A DNA stretch of 64,000 nucleotides from Duganella alba (GTDB lineage: Bacteria; Pseudomonadota; Gammaproteobacteria; Burkholderiales; Burkholderiaceae_D). Shown here piece after piece: positions 54,687 through 62,679 of the stretch; position 1 is the stretch's first letter; the number at the start of each line of letters is the position of its first letter. The stretch covers positions 186,001-250,000 of the forward strand of contig NZ_WKJN01000006.1 in NCBI RefSeq assembly GCF_009674495.1, written 5' to 3'. The notes beneath the pieces are model-generated. The model was not told the origin of the DNA. It did not search any database and saw only the letters and a list, made by a program, of their open reading frames with translations. The position numbers and the translations under genes were made by a program.

Positions 54687-55749
54687 ACGACGTCCCGAAC
54701 CATCGCGCCGCATGATGCTGGCGTCGCCGCTGATCGCAGCGGCGGCCATGCTGTTCACCGGCTCGCTGTTGTTCTTCTTCATCGGCCAGGAGCCGCTGCA
54801 TGCGTTCTACGTGTACTTCGTCAAACCATGGACCACCTTGTACGGCGTGGGCGAGCTGCTGCTGAAGGCGACGCCGCTGATCCTGTGCGGCGTGGGCCTG
54901 GCGATCGGCTTCCGCGCCAACGTCAACAACATCGGCGCCGACGGCCAGCTGACCATCGGCGCGATTGCCGCCGGCGCCGTGGCGCTGTACTTCGACGACG
55001 TGCAGGCGTGGTGGGTGCTGCCGCTGATGCTGCTGGCCGGCGCGGTGGGCGGCATGCTGTGGGCGGCGATTCCCGCGCTGCTGCGCACGCGCTTCAACAC
55101 CAGCGAGATTCTCGTCAGCCTGATGCTGGTGTACGTGGCGTATCACTTGCTGAGCTATCTGGTGCACGGGCCGATGCGCGACCCGGCCGGCTTCAACTTC
55201 CCGCAGTCGAAGATGTTCAGCGACTCGGCCACCTTGCCGCTGCTGGTGGAAGGCTTGCGCGTGAACGCGGCGTTCATCCTGTCGCTGCTGGCCGCCGGTG
55301 CGGCATGGTTCTTCTGCCAGCATACGTTTGCCGGCTACCGCATGCAGGTCAGCGGCATGGCGCCGGCGGCGGCGCTGTACGCCGGCTTCAGCGAACCGCG
55401 TAATGTGTGGCTGGCGTTCATGGTCAGCGGCGCGCTGGCCGGCATCGCCGGCGTCGGCGAAGTGGCAGGACCGCTGGGGCAGTTGCAGCCGTCGGTGTCG
55501 CCGGGCTATGGCTTTGCCGCCATCATCGTCGCGTATGTGGGGCGTTTGCATCCGCTGGGCGTTGTGCTGTCGGCGCTGTTGATGTCGCTGCTGTACATCG
55601 GCGGCGAAACGGCGCAGATCGAGTTGCAGGCGCCGTCCGCCATCACCGGCATCTTCCAGGGGCTGCTGCTGTTTTATCTGCTGGCGGCGGACCTGTTCAT
55701 CCACTATCGCATCAAGCCGCACAAGCGCGCGGTAGGAGTCGCAGCATGA
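54673..55749 (+). CDS. ABC transporter permease 1 (nucleobase/nucleoside)
   Basis: A 358-residue permease with about ten hydrophobic helices; IGFRANVNNIGADGQLTIGA is the cytoplasmic loop typical of BPD_transp_2 permeases in nucleoside (YufP/NupP-like) systems. It starts inside the ATPase gene with GGGAG upstream and ends overlapping permease 2 by 4 bp (ATGA). It forms the channel with permease 2. Confidence 0.92.
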   Translation: MSRLERRPEPSRRMMLASPLIAAAAMLFTGSLLFFFIGQEPLHAFYVYFVKPWTTLYGVGELLLKATPLILCGVGLAIGFRANVNNIGADGQLTIGAIAAGAVALYFDDVQAWWVLPLMLLAGAVGGMLWAAIPALLRTRFNTSEILVSLMLVYVAYHLLSYLVHGPMRDPAGFNFPQSKMFSDSATLPLLVEGLRVNAAFILSLLAAGAAWFFCQHTFAGYRMQVSGMAPAAALYAGFSEPRNVWLAFMVSGALAGIAGVGEVAGPLGQLQPSVSPGYGFAAIIVAYVGRLHPLGVVLSALLMSLLYIGGETAQIELQAPSAITGIFQGLLLFYLLAADLFIHYRIKPHKRAVGVAA

Positions 55750-56672
55750 TGACCACGGAATTGTTGATCGCCTTCCTCGCCAGCACCGCCGGCGCGGCCA
55801 CGCCGCTGGTGGTGGCGTCGATGGGCGAACTGGTGACCGAACGGTCCGGCGTGCTCAATCTCGGCATGGAGGGCATGATGCTGGTCGGCGCGGTGGTCGG
55901 CTTCGGCGTCACGCTCGGCACCGGCAGCATGACACTCGGTCTGCTGGCGGCGGCGGCGGCGGGCATGCTGATGTCGCTGATCTTCGGCTTTCTGGTGCTG
56001 ACGCTGCAAACCAATCAGGTGGCCACCGGTCTGGCCCTGACCTTGTTCGGTATCGGCGCTTCCGCCTTCATCGGCCAGGGCTTTGTCGGGCAGACGGTGG
56101 AGCGCATGCCCAACCTGCATTTCCCTGTGCTGTCGGACCTGCCGTTTGTCGGGCCGCTGCTGTTCCGCTTTGATGCGATGACCTATGCGTCGGTGCTGCT
56201 GGTGCTGGTGATCGGCTGGGTGCTGGCGCGCACGCGGCTTGGCCTGGTCATCCGCGCGGTGGGCGAGTCGCCGCACAGCGCGCACGCCATCGGTTTCAAC
56301 GTCATCGGCCTGCGGTATGGCACGGTGCTGTTCGGCGGCGCGCTGGCCGGTCTGGGCGGCGCCTATCTGTCGCTGGCGCTGACGCCGATGTGGGTGGAAG
56401 GCATGACGGCGGGACGCGGCTGGATCGCGCTGGCGCAGGTGGTGTTCGCGACGTGGAAGCCGCGCGGCGTGCTGGTGGGCGCCTATCTGTTCGGCGGCGT
56501 GACGGTACTGCAGTTCCACGGCCAGGGCATGGGGCTGGCGATACCGTCGGAGTTTTTGTCGATGCTGCCGTATGTCGCGACTATCGTGGTGCTAGTGATT
56601 ATCTGCCGCAATCCGCAGACAATCTTGCTGAACAAGCCAATGTCGCTGGGGCAGAACTTCAAGCCGGACTAG
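55746..56672 (+). CDS. ABC transporter permease 2 (nucleobase/nucleoside)
   Basis: A 308-residue permease of the YufQ/NupQ-like group with [20 protein letters not shown], the family's first conserved loop, and about nine helices. I start at 55746, where the ATG overlaps the stop of permease 1, rather than at far upstream open codons that would be antisense to nothing useful and overlap permease 1. It is the last gene of the plus-strand arm; no clear terminator follows. Confidence 0.92.
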   Translation: MMTTELLIAFLASTAGAATPLVVASMGELVTERSGVLNLGMEGMMLVGAVVGFGVTLGTGSMTLGLLAAAAAGMLMSLIFGFLVLTLQTNQVATGLALTLFGIGASAFIGQGFVGQTVERMPNLHFPVLSDLPFVGPLLFRFDAMTYASVLLVLVIGWVLARTRLGLVIRAVGESPHSAHAIGFNVIGLRYGTVLFGGALAGLGGAYLSLALTPMWVEGMTAGRGWIALAQVVFATWKPRGVLVGAYLFGGVTVLQFHGQGMGLAIPSEFLSMLPYVATIVVLVIICRNPQTILLNKPMSLGQNFKPD

Positions 56673-56780
56673 CGGGCTGTTGTAGCACATAAAAAAATTG
56701 TGCGCAATGCGACAATTGGTGATTTTCCCACGCGGGAAATGCTCTTATTCTTGACCTCAAATCCCATCGGAGGAGCGGTC

Positions 56781-58442
56781 ATGCGAGTCAACAGCCCGGT
56801 TACGCAAAACGAATACATCATGGAGGATGGCAAAACCATCGTCTCCAGTACTGATTTGCAGGGCAACATCAATTACGCTAACCCGTATTTCATCGAGGTG
56901 AGCGGCTTCACGGAAGAAGAGCTGCTGGGCGCACCGCAAAACCTGGTGCGCCATCCGGACATGCCGGTCGAAGCGTTTGCCGACTTGTGGCGCACCATCA
57001 AGGACGGCACGCCGTGGACCGGGCTGGTGAAGAACCGCTGCAAGAATGGCGACTTCTACTGGGTGCTGGCCAACATCACGCCGGTGATCGAGAACGGCAA
57101 GCCGGTCGGCTACCTGTCGGTGCGCACCAAGCCGTCGCGCGAGCAGGTGCGCGAGGCCGATGGGCTGTACCGCGAAATCAAGGCCGGCAATCCGCGCCAC
57201 CTGCGCATCGTCAAGGGGCGCGCGGTGTCGACCGGCGTCTTCGCGCGGCTGAAAGCCATGACCACGGCATCGCTGCCGGCGCAGATCGCGGCCGCCACCA
57301 CCTTGCTGGTGGGCGTGCTGGCGGTGCTGGCGCTGGCTCTGCTGGTGATGGACGACGCCACCGCCGCCAGGGCGCACGGCTGGCTGGGCTGGGCCGCCGT
57401 GGTGGCGATGGCCGGCATGCTGGCCTTCGGCCGCAACCTGTATGTGAACGTGGCGCTGCCGTTGCGCCAGGCCACCAGGGCGGCGCGCATGATGGCGGGC
57501 GGCGACCTGACCGCGTCGATCGACGTCCAGCGCGACGATGAAGTGGGCCAGTTGCTGGCGGCGCTGCGGCAGACCAACATCAACCTGCACAGCATCATCG
57601 GCGACGTGCGCGCCAACTTCGACCAGATCACCGTGTCCACCGACGAAATCGCCGATGGCAATATGGATTTGTCGGGCCGTACCGAATCGCAGGCGTCCAG
57701 CCTGCAGCAGACCGCGTCCAGCATGGAGCAGCTGACCGCCACCGTGCAGCAGAGCGCCACCAACGTCGCCAGCGCCAACCAGCTGGCCGAGCGCGCGCGC
57801 GAAGTGGCGACGCAGGGCGGCAGCATCGTGTCGCAGGTGGTGGTGACGATGGGCGACATCAGCGCCTCGTCCAACAAGATCCTTGACATCATCGGCCTGA
57901 TCGACGGCATCGCGTTCCAGACCAACATCCTGGCGCTGAACGCGGCGGTGGAGGCGGCGCGCGCCGGCGAGCAGGGACGCGGCTTTGCCGTCGTCGCCAG
58001 CGAGGTGCGCGGACTGGCGCAGCGCTCGGCCACGGCGGCCAAGGAAATCAAGGCGCTGATCGATACCTCGATCCAGAAAGTGCAGGCCGGCACCGCGCTG
58101 ACCAACAGCGCCGGCGTCACCATGAGCGAGGTGATCGAATCGGTGGCGCGCGTGTCCAAGGTGATGGGCGAGATTTCCGATTCCACGCGCGAGCAGAGCA
58201 GCGGCATCGGCCAGGTCAACGAAGCGGTGATCAAGATCGACGACATCACGCAGCAGAACGCGGCGCTGGTGGAGCAGGCCGCCGCCGCCGCCGGCAACCT
58301 GGCGCAGCAGGCGCGCTGCGTGTCGCAGGCGATGGCGGTGTTCAAGCTGCAGCATGCGGCGAAGACGGCGCGCCGCGCGCCGGGCGGGCAGCCGTCGCGG
58401 CCGCCGGTCAGCGGCAAGCCGCCGCTGCAACTGCAGGCTTGA
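56781..58442 (+). CDS. methyl-accepting chemotaxis protein with Aer-like PAS
   Basis: A 553-residue chemoreceptor. The N-terminal PAS (about 10-125; [22 protein letters not shown], then [15 protein letters not shown]) resembles the FAD-binding redox PAS of Aer. Hydrophobic segments at about 185-240 anchor it, a HAMP follows, and the signalling hairpin tip is [20 protein letters not shown]. The C-terminus lacks the NWETF-type CheR tether. GGAGGAG precedes the ATG at 56781. It probably senses redox or electron-transport state and could steer towards conditions suited to neighbouring oxidative pathways. Confidence 0.9.
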   Translation: MRVNSPVTQNEYIMEDGKTIVSSTDLQGNINYANPYFIEVSGFTEEELLGAPQNLVRHPDMPVEAFADLWRTIKDGTPWTGLVKNRCKNGDFYWVLANITPVIENGKPVGYLSVRTKPSREQVREADGLYREIKAGNPRHLRIVKGRAVSTGVFARLKAMTTASLPAQIAAATTLLVGVLAVLALALLVMDDATAARAHGWLGWAAVVAMAGMLAFGRNLYVNVALPLRQATRAARMMAGGDLTASIDVQRDDEVGQLLAALRQTNINLHSIIGDVRANFDQITVSTDEIADGNMDLSGRTESQASSLQQTASSMEQLTATVQQSATNVASANQLAERAREVATQGGSIVSQVVVTMGDISASSNKILDIIGLIDGIAFQTNILALNAAVEAARAGEQGRGFAVVASEVRGLAQRSATAAKEIKALIDTSIQKVQAGTALTNSAGVTMSEVIESVARVSKVMGEISDSTREQSSGIGQVNEAVIKIDDITQQNAALVEQAAAAAGNLAQQARCVSQAMAVFKLQHAAKTARRAPGGQPSRPPVSGKPPLQLQA

Positions 58443-58480
58443 TATGATGTCGCCTTCGACAGGCGACATGGACGGCAGGC

Positions 58481-58789
58481 ATGGGGCACACGGTAACGCT
58501 GGCAGGGCAGGGATGGCGGTTTGACGCGGACGCGCCGGAGACGGTGCTGCAGGCGGCCGAGCGCGCCGGCATCCGCCTGCCCAGTTCATGCCGCAACGGC
58601 ACCTGCCGCACCTGCATCTGCCTGTCCACCAGCGGCGCGGTGCGCTACAAGATCGACTGGCCGGGCTTGAGTCCGGACGAAAAACGCGAGGGCTACATCC
58701 TGCCCTGTGTCGCCATCGCCGAAACCGATCTGACTATTCTGGCGCCCGCCGCCGGTAAGCTCCCGGTCCCACCCCGTACTGACGCTTGA
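58481..58789 (+). CDS. plant-type 2Fe-2S ferredoxin
   Basis: A 102-residue electron carrier with the cluster pattern C37-x4-C42-x2-C45-x30-C76 (SSCRNGTCRTC...ILPC), typical of [2Fe-2S] ferredoxins that serve oxygenases. It has no reductase domain. The last 56 bp are overlapped by the convergent AraC gene, so the final residues after about 84 are constrained on both strands. It lies 8 kb from the Rieske oxygenase and is a possible electron donor for it. Confidence 0.85.
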   Translation: MGHTVTLAGQGWRFDADAPETVLQAAERAGIRLPSSCRNGTCRTCICLSTSGAVRYKIDWPGLSPDEKREGYILPCVAIAETDLTILAPAAGKLPVPPRTDA

Positions 58790-59627
58790 AGGCGCGGTTG
58801 AACGCCGCTTCCGACTGGTAGCCGACCGCTTCGCCGACGGCGCCGGCGGACTGGCCGTCGTCCAGCAAGCGGGCGGCGCGCGCCATGCGCAGCTGGGCCA
58901 GCACGTCGGCCGGCGTGGCGTTGGCGGCCTGCTTGAACAGGCGCGCGAAGGTGGCGCGCGACATGTGGCTGGCCTCGGCCAGATCTTCCAGCGTCCACGG
59001 TTTTTCCGGCGCGGTCAGCATGCCGTTGATGGCGGCTTGCAGGCGCCGTTCGGCCAGCACGCCGAACAGGCCGGGCACCGTCAGCGCCTGTTCCAGCCAG
59101 GTGCGGATCAGCAGCGCAAACAGCGCCGACGCCAGCTGGCGGATGATGGCGGCCGAGCCGCCGCGCGGTGTTTCCGCTTCTTCCTGCAGCATGCGCAGCA
59201 GGTGGCGCAGGCTTTGCGCATCGGGGCGGCCGGCGGTGTGCACCACCAGCACCGGCGGCAGGGCGGCCAGCAGGCCGGCGCTGCCGTCGGCGTCGAAGCG
59301 GAACTCGCCGCACAGGATGTCGGTTTGCGGGCCTGCGCCGTCGTTGGTTTCGAAGCGCAGCAGGCCGGGCGTGCCGTGCATCGGCGAGGCCTGGGCCGGA
59401 TCGCCGATGTGCAGCTGGTGCGCGTGGCCGTGCGGGAAGACGATGATGTCGCCGGTTTGCAGCATCTGGCCGTCAACCTGCGCTTCGCCGTGCACGATCA
59501 GGTGATAGGGAGCGACGCCGCGCGGCGTGCCCGGGTGGTCCAGCACCCAGGGCGCGCCGAAGCGGCAGCGGATGTCCAGCGCGGTTTGCACGGGATAGAG
59601 GGAGAGCAGGTGGCTGAGTGAATCCAT
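58734..59627 (-). CDS. AraC family regulator with cupin domain
   Basis: A 297-residue activator. The N-terminal cupin (about 10-150; HGEAQVDGQMLQTGDIIVFPHGHAHQL) senses a small molecule, and the C-terminal double helix-turn-helix (about 195-290) contains LEDLAEASHMSRATFARLFKQ and AVGEAVGYQSEAAFNRAFKRQ. It is divergent from the AhpD-like gene with a 112-bp gap and probably activates it. Its 3' end overlaps the ferredoxin gene. Confidence 0.9.
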   Translation of the reverse strand: MDSLSHLLSLYPVQTALDIRCRFGAPWVLDHPGTPRGVAPYHLIVHGEAQVDGQMLQTGDIIVFPHGHAHQLHIGDPAQASPMHGTPGLLRFETNDGAGPQTDILCGEFRFDADGSAGLLAALPPVLVVHTAGRPDAQSLRHLLRMLQEEAETPRGGSAAIIRQLASALFALLIRTWLEQALTVPGLFGVLAERRLQAAINGMLTAPEKPWTLEDLAEASHMSRATFARLFKQAANATPADVLAQLRMARAARLLDDGQSAGAVGEAVGYQSEAAFNRAFKRQYGVGPGAYRRRAPE

Positions 59628-59739
59628 AATGTATGGCTGAGACGATAGAGCAAATTATAGAGCATTTGAGGTATTCATCAGCGCAGCCGTAAGGCATAGA
59701 CTGTTTCCCATACCAACCGACTTTGAAAGGAAACACATC

Positions 59740-60276
59740 ATGTCCCGTCTGTTCACCCAACCTGTCTCGGAAGCCACCGGCCAAGCTGCCCAACTGTTCA
59801 CCGCCATCAAGGGCGCCATCGGCATGGTGCCGAACGCCTATGTGGGCATCGGCAGCAATAGCCCGGTCGCACTGGAAGCCGCGCTGACCCTGGATGGCGC
59901 ACTGCGTAAAACCAGCCTGAGCGCGAAAGAAATCGAAGTGGTCAAGCTGGCCGTCAGCCAGGATGCGCAATGTGATTACTGCCTGGCCGCGCACACCATG
60001 ATCGGCGGCAAGGCCGGCCTGAGCGCTGATGCGATCAAAGCCGTGCGTTACGGCCAGGACAGCGGCGATGCGCGCCTGAATGCGCTGGCCACGTTTGCGC
60101 ACAGTCTGGTGACCACCAGCGGCGATGTGCCTGCCGAGGTGGTGGCGGCCGTCAAGGCGGCAGGCTACAGCGATGCGCAGATCGTCGACACGCTGCTGGC
60201 GATCACCTCGATTACCTTCACCAACCTGTTCAACCGCGTGAATGTGACCGAGATCGACTTCCCGCGCGCGGCTTAA
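59740..60276 (+). CDS. AhpD-like carboxymuconolactone decarboxylase family protein
   Basis: A 178-residue protein with C78-D-Y-C81-x3-H85, the AhpD-type catalytic set, and EIEVVKLAVSQ before it as in the peroxidase-related group. It probably reduces peroxides or acts in thiol redox chemistry. GAAAGGA precedes the ATG. It is divergent from the AraC gene and ends overlapping the stop of a convergent hypothetical gene by 4 bp. It is not closely similar to the other AhpD-like gene at 7.3 kb. Confidence 0.9.
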   Translation: MSRLFTQPVSEATGQAAQLFTAIKGAIGMVPNAYVGIGSNSPVALEAALTLDGALRKTSLSAKEIEVVKLAVSQDAQCDYCLAAHTMIGGKAGLSADAIKAVRYGQDSGDARLNALATFAHSLVTTSGDVPAEVVAAVKAAGYSDAQIVDTLLAITSITFTNLFNRVNVTEIDFPRAA

Positions 60277-60575
60277 CCCTTGCGGAGGCGCTGCAACAGC
60301 GCCTCCGTGGTGTCGCTGAGCGGCACGCCGTGGCGGCGCAGCAGCTGGATGTTGAGCACCATGTTTTCCAGCACCAGCTTGGCCGCCACGGCCAGCAGCG
60401 TCAGATGCTTGTCCTCGTCGCTGAAGCTTTCCATCGCGTCGGCCATCTCGCACAGGTGATTGGCGATCAGGCCACGCAGGTCTTCTTCCTCGAACGGCAG
60501 GTCGGCAAAATCGATCGGGTCTTCCTTCTCCACTTCCTGCATCAGCAGTTCCAGTTCTTGCGGCGTAATCGACAT
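60273..60575 (-). CDS. small acidic helical protein, unrecognised
   Basis: A 100-residue, Glu/Leu-rich, probably all-helical cytoplasmic protein with no motif I recognise (start MSITPQELELLMQEVEKED). The ATG at 60575 has GGAGTCC upstream; longer frames would cross the divergent MoaD-like promoter. The 3' end encodes a perfect 11-bp hairpin. It is divergent from the MoaD-like/propeller pair by 61 bp. Confidence 0.65.
   Translation of the reverse strand: MSITPQELELLMQEVEKEDPIDFADLPFEEEDLRGLIANHLCEMADAMESFSDEDKHLTLLAVAAKLVLENMVLNIQLLRRHGVPLSDTTEALLQRLRKG
60283..60307. terminator. strong hairpin inside the 3' end of the acidic protein gene
   Basis: CGGAGGCGCTG and CAGCGCCTCCG are perfect 11-bp arms with a CAA triloop. 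It lies 7 bp after the AhpD-like stop (plus strand) and inside coding sequence on the minus strand. No T-tract follows, so any terminator role for the plus-strand gene is tentative. Confidence 0.45.
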
Positions 60576-60636
60576 GCAGGACTCCAATAGTGGCGGCGAT
60601 TTCATTTTAGCGCCAATCGGCATAGAATCAGTGCGC

Positions 60637-60906
60637 ATGGCGCAGCTCATCTTCACACAACAATTAGGGCGCTTCATGACCGTGCCGCAGGTGGAGACCG
60701 ATGCGGCCGATCTTCGCACCGCCCTGGACGCGTGCTTTGGCGATCACCCACGCTTGCGTGGCTACGTGCTCGACGAGCAGGGCCATCTGCGCGAGAACGT
60801 CGTCATCTTTGTCGACGGCCGCCGCGCGCGCGACGCCCGCCGGCTCGATGACGAACTCGCGCCGCATTCCCAAGTCTACATATTGCAAGCTCTCTCAGGA
60901 GGCTGA
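60637..60906 (+). CDS. MoaD/ThiS-like small protein with C-terminal Gly-Gly
   Basis: An 89-residue beta-grasp (ubiquitin-like) protein. LRTALDACFGDHPRLRGYVLDEQGHLRENVVIFVDG and the terminal GG are the pattern of MoaD/ThiS sulfur carriers, whose last Gly is adenylated and thiocarboxylated. The ATG at 60637 lacks a Shine-Dalgarno, and a -10-like TAGAAT lies only about 10 bp upstream, so the message may be leaderless. The propeller gene starts 2 bp after its stop. No MoaE, ThiG or E1-like gene is nearby. Confidence 0.8.
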   Translation: MAQLIFTQQLGRFMTVPQVETDAADLRTALDACFGDHPRLRGYVLDEQGHLRENVVIFVDGRRARDARRLDDELAPHSQVYILQALSGG

Positions 60907-60908
60907 CC

Positions 60909-62000
60909 ATGTCCGACCGCGCCTACATCGCCACCCGCAAGGGACTGTTCGAAGTGTTCCGCACGCACGAGTCGTGGCGGCTGGACCAGCAGCACTTCCT
61001 TGGCGACCCGGTGTCGATGGTGCTGCCGGACCGGCGCGACGGCACGCTGTATGCGGCGCTGCACCTGGGCCATTTCGGCGCCAAGCTGCACCGGCGCGAC
61101 GCCGGCAGCAACGACTGGGTCGAGGTGGCGGCGCCGGCCTTTCCCGAAAAGCCTGTCGACAGCGACGATGCGGTCGAGTGGAAAGTGAAGATGATCTGGT
61201 CGCTGGCGGCCGGTGGGCCGGACCAGCCGGGCGTGCTGTGGGCCGGCACGCTGCCGGGCGGCTTGTTCCGCTCGGATGATCGCGGCGACAGCTGGCGGCT
61301 GGTGGACGGCTTGTGGAACGTGCCGGAGCGCGCGCAGTGGATGGGCGGCGGCTACGACGTGCCGGGCATCCACAGCATCTGCGTCGATCCGCGCGACAGC
61401 AACGCGGTGCTGGTGGGCGTGTCCTGCGGCGGCGCCTGGCTGACCGACGATGGCGGCGCCAGCTGGGCGCTGCGGGCCCGGGGCATGGTCGCCAGCTACA
61501 TGCCGCCGGAACTGGCGGAATCGGAGGCGATCCAGGATCCGCACCGCATCGTGCGCTGCGCGGGCGAGCCGGACAAGCTGTGGTGCCAGCATCACAACGG
61601 CATCTGGCGCAGTGTCGACAACGGCGCGCTGTGGACCGAAGTGACGCCGGCGGCGCCGGTGTCGAATTTCGGTTTTGTCACCGCCGTGCATCCGCAGGAC
61701 GGCGAGACGGCGTGGTTTGTGCCGGCCGAGGCGGACAGCCGGCGCATTCCGCCGCACGGATCGCTGGCGGTCACGCGCACCACCGACGGCGGCCGGCACT
61801 TCACCGCCTGGCGCGGCGGGCTGCCGCATGAGCATTGCTATGACCTGGTGTACCGTCACGGGCTGGCGGTCAGCGATGACGGGCAGATACTGCTGATGGG
61901 ATCGACCACCGGCGGCGCCTGGGTGTCGGAGGACGGCGGCGGGCAGTGGCAGACGATTTCCGCCCACCTGCCGCCGATTTACTCGGTGGCGTTCGCGTAG
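60909..62000 (+). CDS. Asp-box (BNR/sialidase-like) beta-propeller protein
   Basis: A 363-residue protein with five Asp-box repeats at about 122-129 (SDDRGDSW), 179-186, 235-242, 291-298 and 340-347 (SEDGGGQW), spaced for a beta-propeller. It lacks the Arg triad of true sialidases and has no signal peptide, so it is probably cytoplasmic and not a secreted glycosidase. It begins TRKGLFEVFRTHE, typical of the group often annotated exo-alpha-sialidase. It follows the MoaD-like gene by 2 bp and is surely co-translated with it. AGGAGG precedes the ATG. Its end overlaps the TetR gene by 22 bp. Confidence 0.85.
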   Translation: MSDRAYIATRKGLFEVFRTHESWRLDQQHFLGDPVSMVLPDRRDGTLYAALHLGHFGAKLHRRDAGSNDWVEVAAPAFPEKPVDSDDAVEWKVKMIWSLAAGGPDQPGVLWAGTLPGGLFRSDDRGDSWRLVDGLWNVPERAQWMGGGYDVPGIHSICVDPRDSNAVLVGVSCGGAWLTDDGGASWALRARGMVASYMPPELAESEAIQDPHRIVRCAGEPDKLWCQHHNGIWRSVDNGALWTEVTPAAPVSNFGFVTAVHPQDGETAWFVPAEADSRRIPPHGSLAVTRTTDGGRHFTAWRGGLPHEHCYDLVYRHGLAVSDDGQILLMGSTTGGAWVSEDGGGQWQTISAHLPPIYSVAFA

Positions 62001-62593
62001 GCCAGGAACATATCGACGGTGGCGTCGACCACCTTGCGCTGCGTTGCCGCATCCAGCGGCGGCTGGTTCAGCGTGACCTGCGGCCAGAACGCGAAGGTTT
62101 TCAGATTCCCTTGCAGCATCTGCGAGGCCAGCACCGGATCGGCTTTGGTCAGCTTGCCGTCGGCCTGCGCGGCGCGCAGCCAGGCGGTGACGGCTTCTTC
62201 CTTCACGCTCAAGCGCGCCACCATTTCCTGCGCCCGCTCGGGCGAGTGGATGGCTTCGGCGATGGCGACCCGCGCCAGGTCGAGGAAGTAGCCGTCCTGC
62301 AGCGTTTCCATCTTTTTATTCAGCAAATCCAGCAATTGTGCGCGCAGCGGCGCGGCCGGGTCGTAGGGCGCCGGCGGCGAGGACGCAATACTTACCCATA
62401 ACTCATGCAATATTTGCGCGAACAGTTCGTCTTTACTGGGGAAGTGGTTGTAGACGGTGCGCTTGGACACCCCGGCGGTGGCCGCGATCTTGTCCATGCT
62501 GGTCGATTCGAAGCCAGTCGAGCGGAATTCGGCAATGGCCGCTTCGACAATGGCCTGGCGCTTGCGGTCGGTAAGTTTGAGGGGCGCGTTCAT
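61979..62593 (-). CDS. TetR family transcriptional regulator
   Basis: A 204-residue repressor. The helix-turn-helix at about 33-52 reads MDKIAATAGVSKRTVYNHF, followed by PSKDELFAQILHEL, and the ligand domain (AefR/YbiH-like TetR_C) fills the rest. It is divergent from the metallo-hydrolase gene; a palindrome in the gap is the probable operator, so it should repress that gene. Confidence 0.92.
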   Translation of the reverse strand: MNAPLKLTDRKRQAIVEAAIAEFRSTGFESTSMDKIAATAGVSKRTVYNHFPSKDELFAQILHELWVSIASSPPAPYDPAAPLRAQLLDLLNKKMETLQDGYFLDLARVAIAEAIHSPERAQEMVARLSVKEEAVTAWLRAAQADGKLTKADPVLASQMLQGNLKTFAFWPQVTLNQPPLDAATQRKVVDATVDMFLAYANATE

Positions 62594-62636
62594 GGCTTTA
62601 TTTTACACCGGCTAGTTTACTTTTCCAAAAATAGTA

Positions 62637-62651
62637 ACTACACTGTGTAGT
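62637..62651. promoter_or_regulatory. candidate TetR operator
   Basis: ACTACACTGTGTAGT has perfect 6-bp arms around CTG and lies in the 86-bp gap between the divergent TetR and metallo-hydrolase genes, 28 bp before the latter's start. Confidence 0.6.
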
Positions 62652-62679
62652 GTACATTTTAAATCGCAGGAGTGCCATC

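Noticed and set aside
60909..62000. Calling the Asp-box protein a sialidase
   Set aside because: No signal peptide, no Arg triad or catalytic Tyr/Glu arrangement visible; Asp boxes alone only show the propeller fold.
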